This document shows positions 63,663 through 64,000 of a stretch of 64,000 nucleotides of DNA, piece by piece; within the stretch, counting starts at the first letter, position 1, and every line of letters begins with the position of its first letter. The notes below the pieces were generated by a model. It did no database searches, was not told the origin of the DNA, and saw only the letters and a program-made list of their open reading frames with translations. Source of the DNA: Variovorax sp. PBS-H4 (GTDB lineage: Bacteria > Pseudomonadota > Gammaproteobacteria > Burkholderiales > Burkholderiaceae_C); NCBI RefSeq assembly GCF_901827205.1, contig NZ_LR594675.1:3906001-3970000 (forward strand), given 5' to 3'. The position numbers were made by a program, and so were the translations under genes.

Positions 63663-64000
63663 TCATGATTCGGGAGCGCCGAGCGCCAGGAACTGCAGGA
63701 CGCCCCGGGCAGCGACCACGCCGCTTGCCATGGAGGCTGTCAGCAGATAGCCGCCGGTCGGCGCCTCCCAGTCGAGCATCTCGCCGGCACAGAAAAGGCC
63801 GGGCATCGCCCTGCTCATCAGGTCGGCGCCGAGTGCCTCGAAACGCACGCCGCCGGCGCTGCTGATCGCCTCGTCGATCGGCCGCGGCGCGACCAGCCGC
63901 AGCGGCAGCGCCTTGATGGTCCGTGCCAGCTTTTCGGGCTCCAGCATCTCATCTCGCGTGAGCACCTCGTGCAGCACCGCCGTCTTGATGCCGTCGAGGC
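63663..64000 (-). CDS. NAD(P)/FAD-dependent flavoprotein, YhiN/HI0933 type (partial, N-terminus off window)
   Basis: About 112 C-terminal residues. The end of the HI0933-like flavoprotein is clear: AISSAGGVRFEALGADLMSRAMPGLFCAGEMLDWEAPTGGYLLTASMASGVVAARG, which contains the GLFxAGExxD FAD-binding block and the TGGY segment. Function of this family is not established. Confidence 0.85.
   Translation of the reverse strand, partial: LDGIKTAVLHEVLTRDEMLEPEKLARTIKALPLRLVAPRPIDEAISSAGGVRFEALGADLMSRAMPGLFCAGEMLDWEAPTGGYLLTASMASGVVAARGVLQFLALGAPES

Overview
The window reads as a chromosomal segment of a high-GC betaproteobacterium of the Burkholderiales, most likely Comamonadaceae close to Variovorax. 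The reasons are the gene order (ilvB-ilvH-ilvC-pssA-leuA, aat-bpt, dnaX-ybaB-recR, an ECF sigma gene followed by DUF3619 and DUF3106 genes), the protein sequences, and a GC-rich palindromic repeat inserted in coding sequence. This placement is by recognition only; no database search was possible.

Layout. 1-1525 (-) is the N-terminal part of a form II CoxL-like molybdenum hydroxylase that runs off the left edge. 1642-3965 (+) holds the N-degron pair aat-bpt and an IclR regulator. 4011-13142 (-) holds pbpG and then the branched-chain amino-acid block, transcribed right to left: ilvB, ilvH, ilvC, pssA, a leucine-rich leader peptide with an attenuator, and two tandem 2-isopropylmalate synthases. 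13408-16874 (+) is an ECF sigma/DUF3619/DUF3106/RDD/dgkA/LOG run. 16879-20169 holds a PII protein, an EamA transporter, an acyltransferase-like gene and soluble pyrophosphatase. 20421-22952 is a membrane proton pyrophosphatase carrying a C-terminal OmpA-like domain, divergent from the soluble pyrophosphatase gene.

22998-36483 is mixed metabolism: hypothetical genes, a phospholipase-D lipoprotein, a periplasmic peroxiredoxin, an aldehyde dehydrogenase, a CitE-like/CaiB-like pair divergent from a LysR gene with a clear operator, and an ABC operon of the type associated with PQQ-dependent alcohol oxidation. 36758-39869 is moaA-mobA-moeA, which makes the molybdenum cofactor that the first gene would need. 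39910-50294 holds an orphan cyclic-nucleotide-binding protein, rnhA, a methyltransferase-like gene head-to-head with gloB, mltD, a nitrate/sulfonate/taurine-type ABC transporter, and MAPEG-recR-ybaB-dnaX. dnaX has an A9 slippery run with an early stop in the -1 frame, which would give the short gamma subunit.

50418-51536 is a metzincin protease and 51574-51668 the 4.5S SRP RNA gene (ffs). An 11.6-kb integrated element (51655-63243) sits in the 3' end of ffs. It has a 21-bp perfect direct repeat at its ends, a tyrosine integrase next to the left end, and short repeats just inside both ends that look like integrase arm sites. It carries phage-derived genes (AntA/AntB antirepressor, a T7 gp15-like ejection protein), a serine resolvase, a structured non-coding stretch, and small cargo genes, one resembling abortive-infection proteins. 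Chromosomal sequence resumes at 63244 with the displaced ffs terminator, a small hypothetical gene and the C-terminal end of a flavoprotein.
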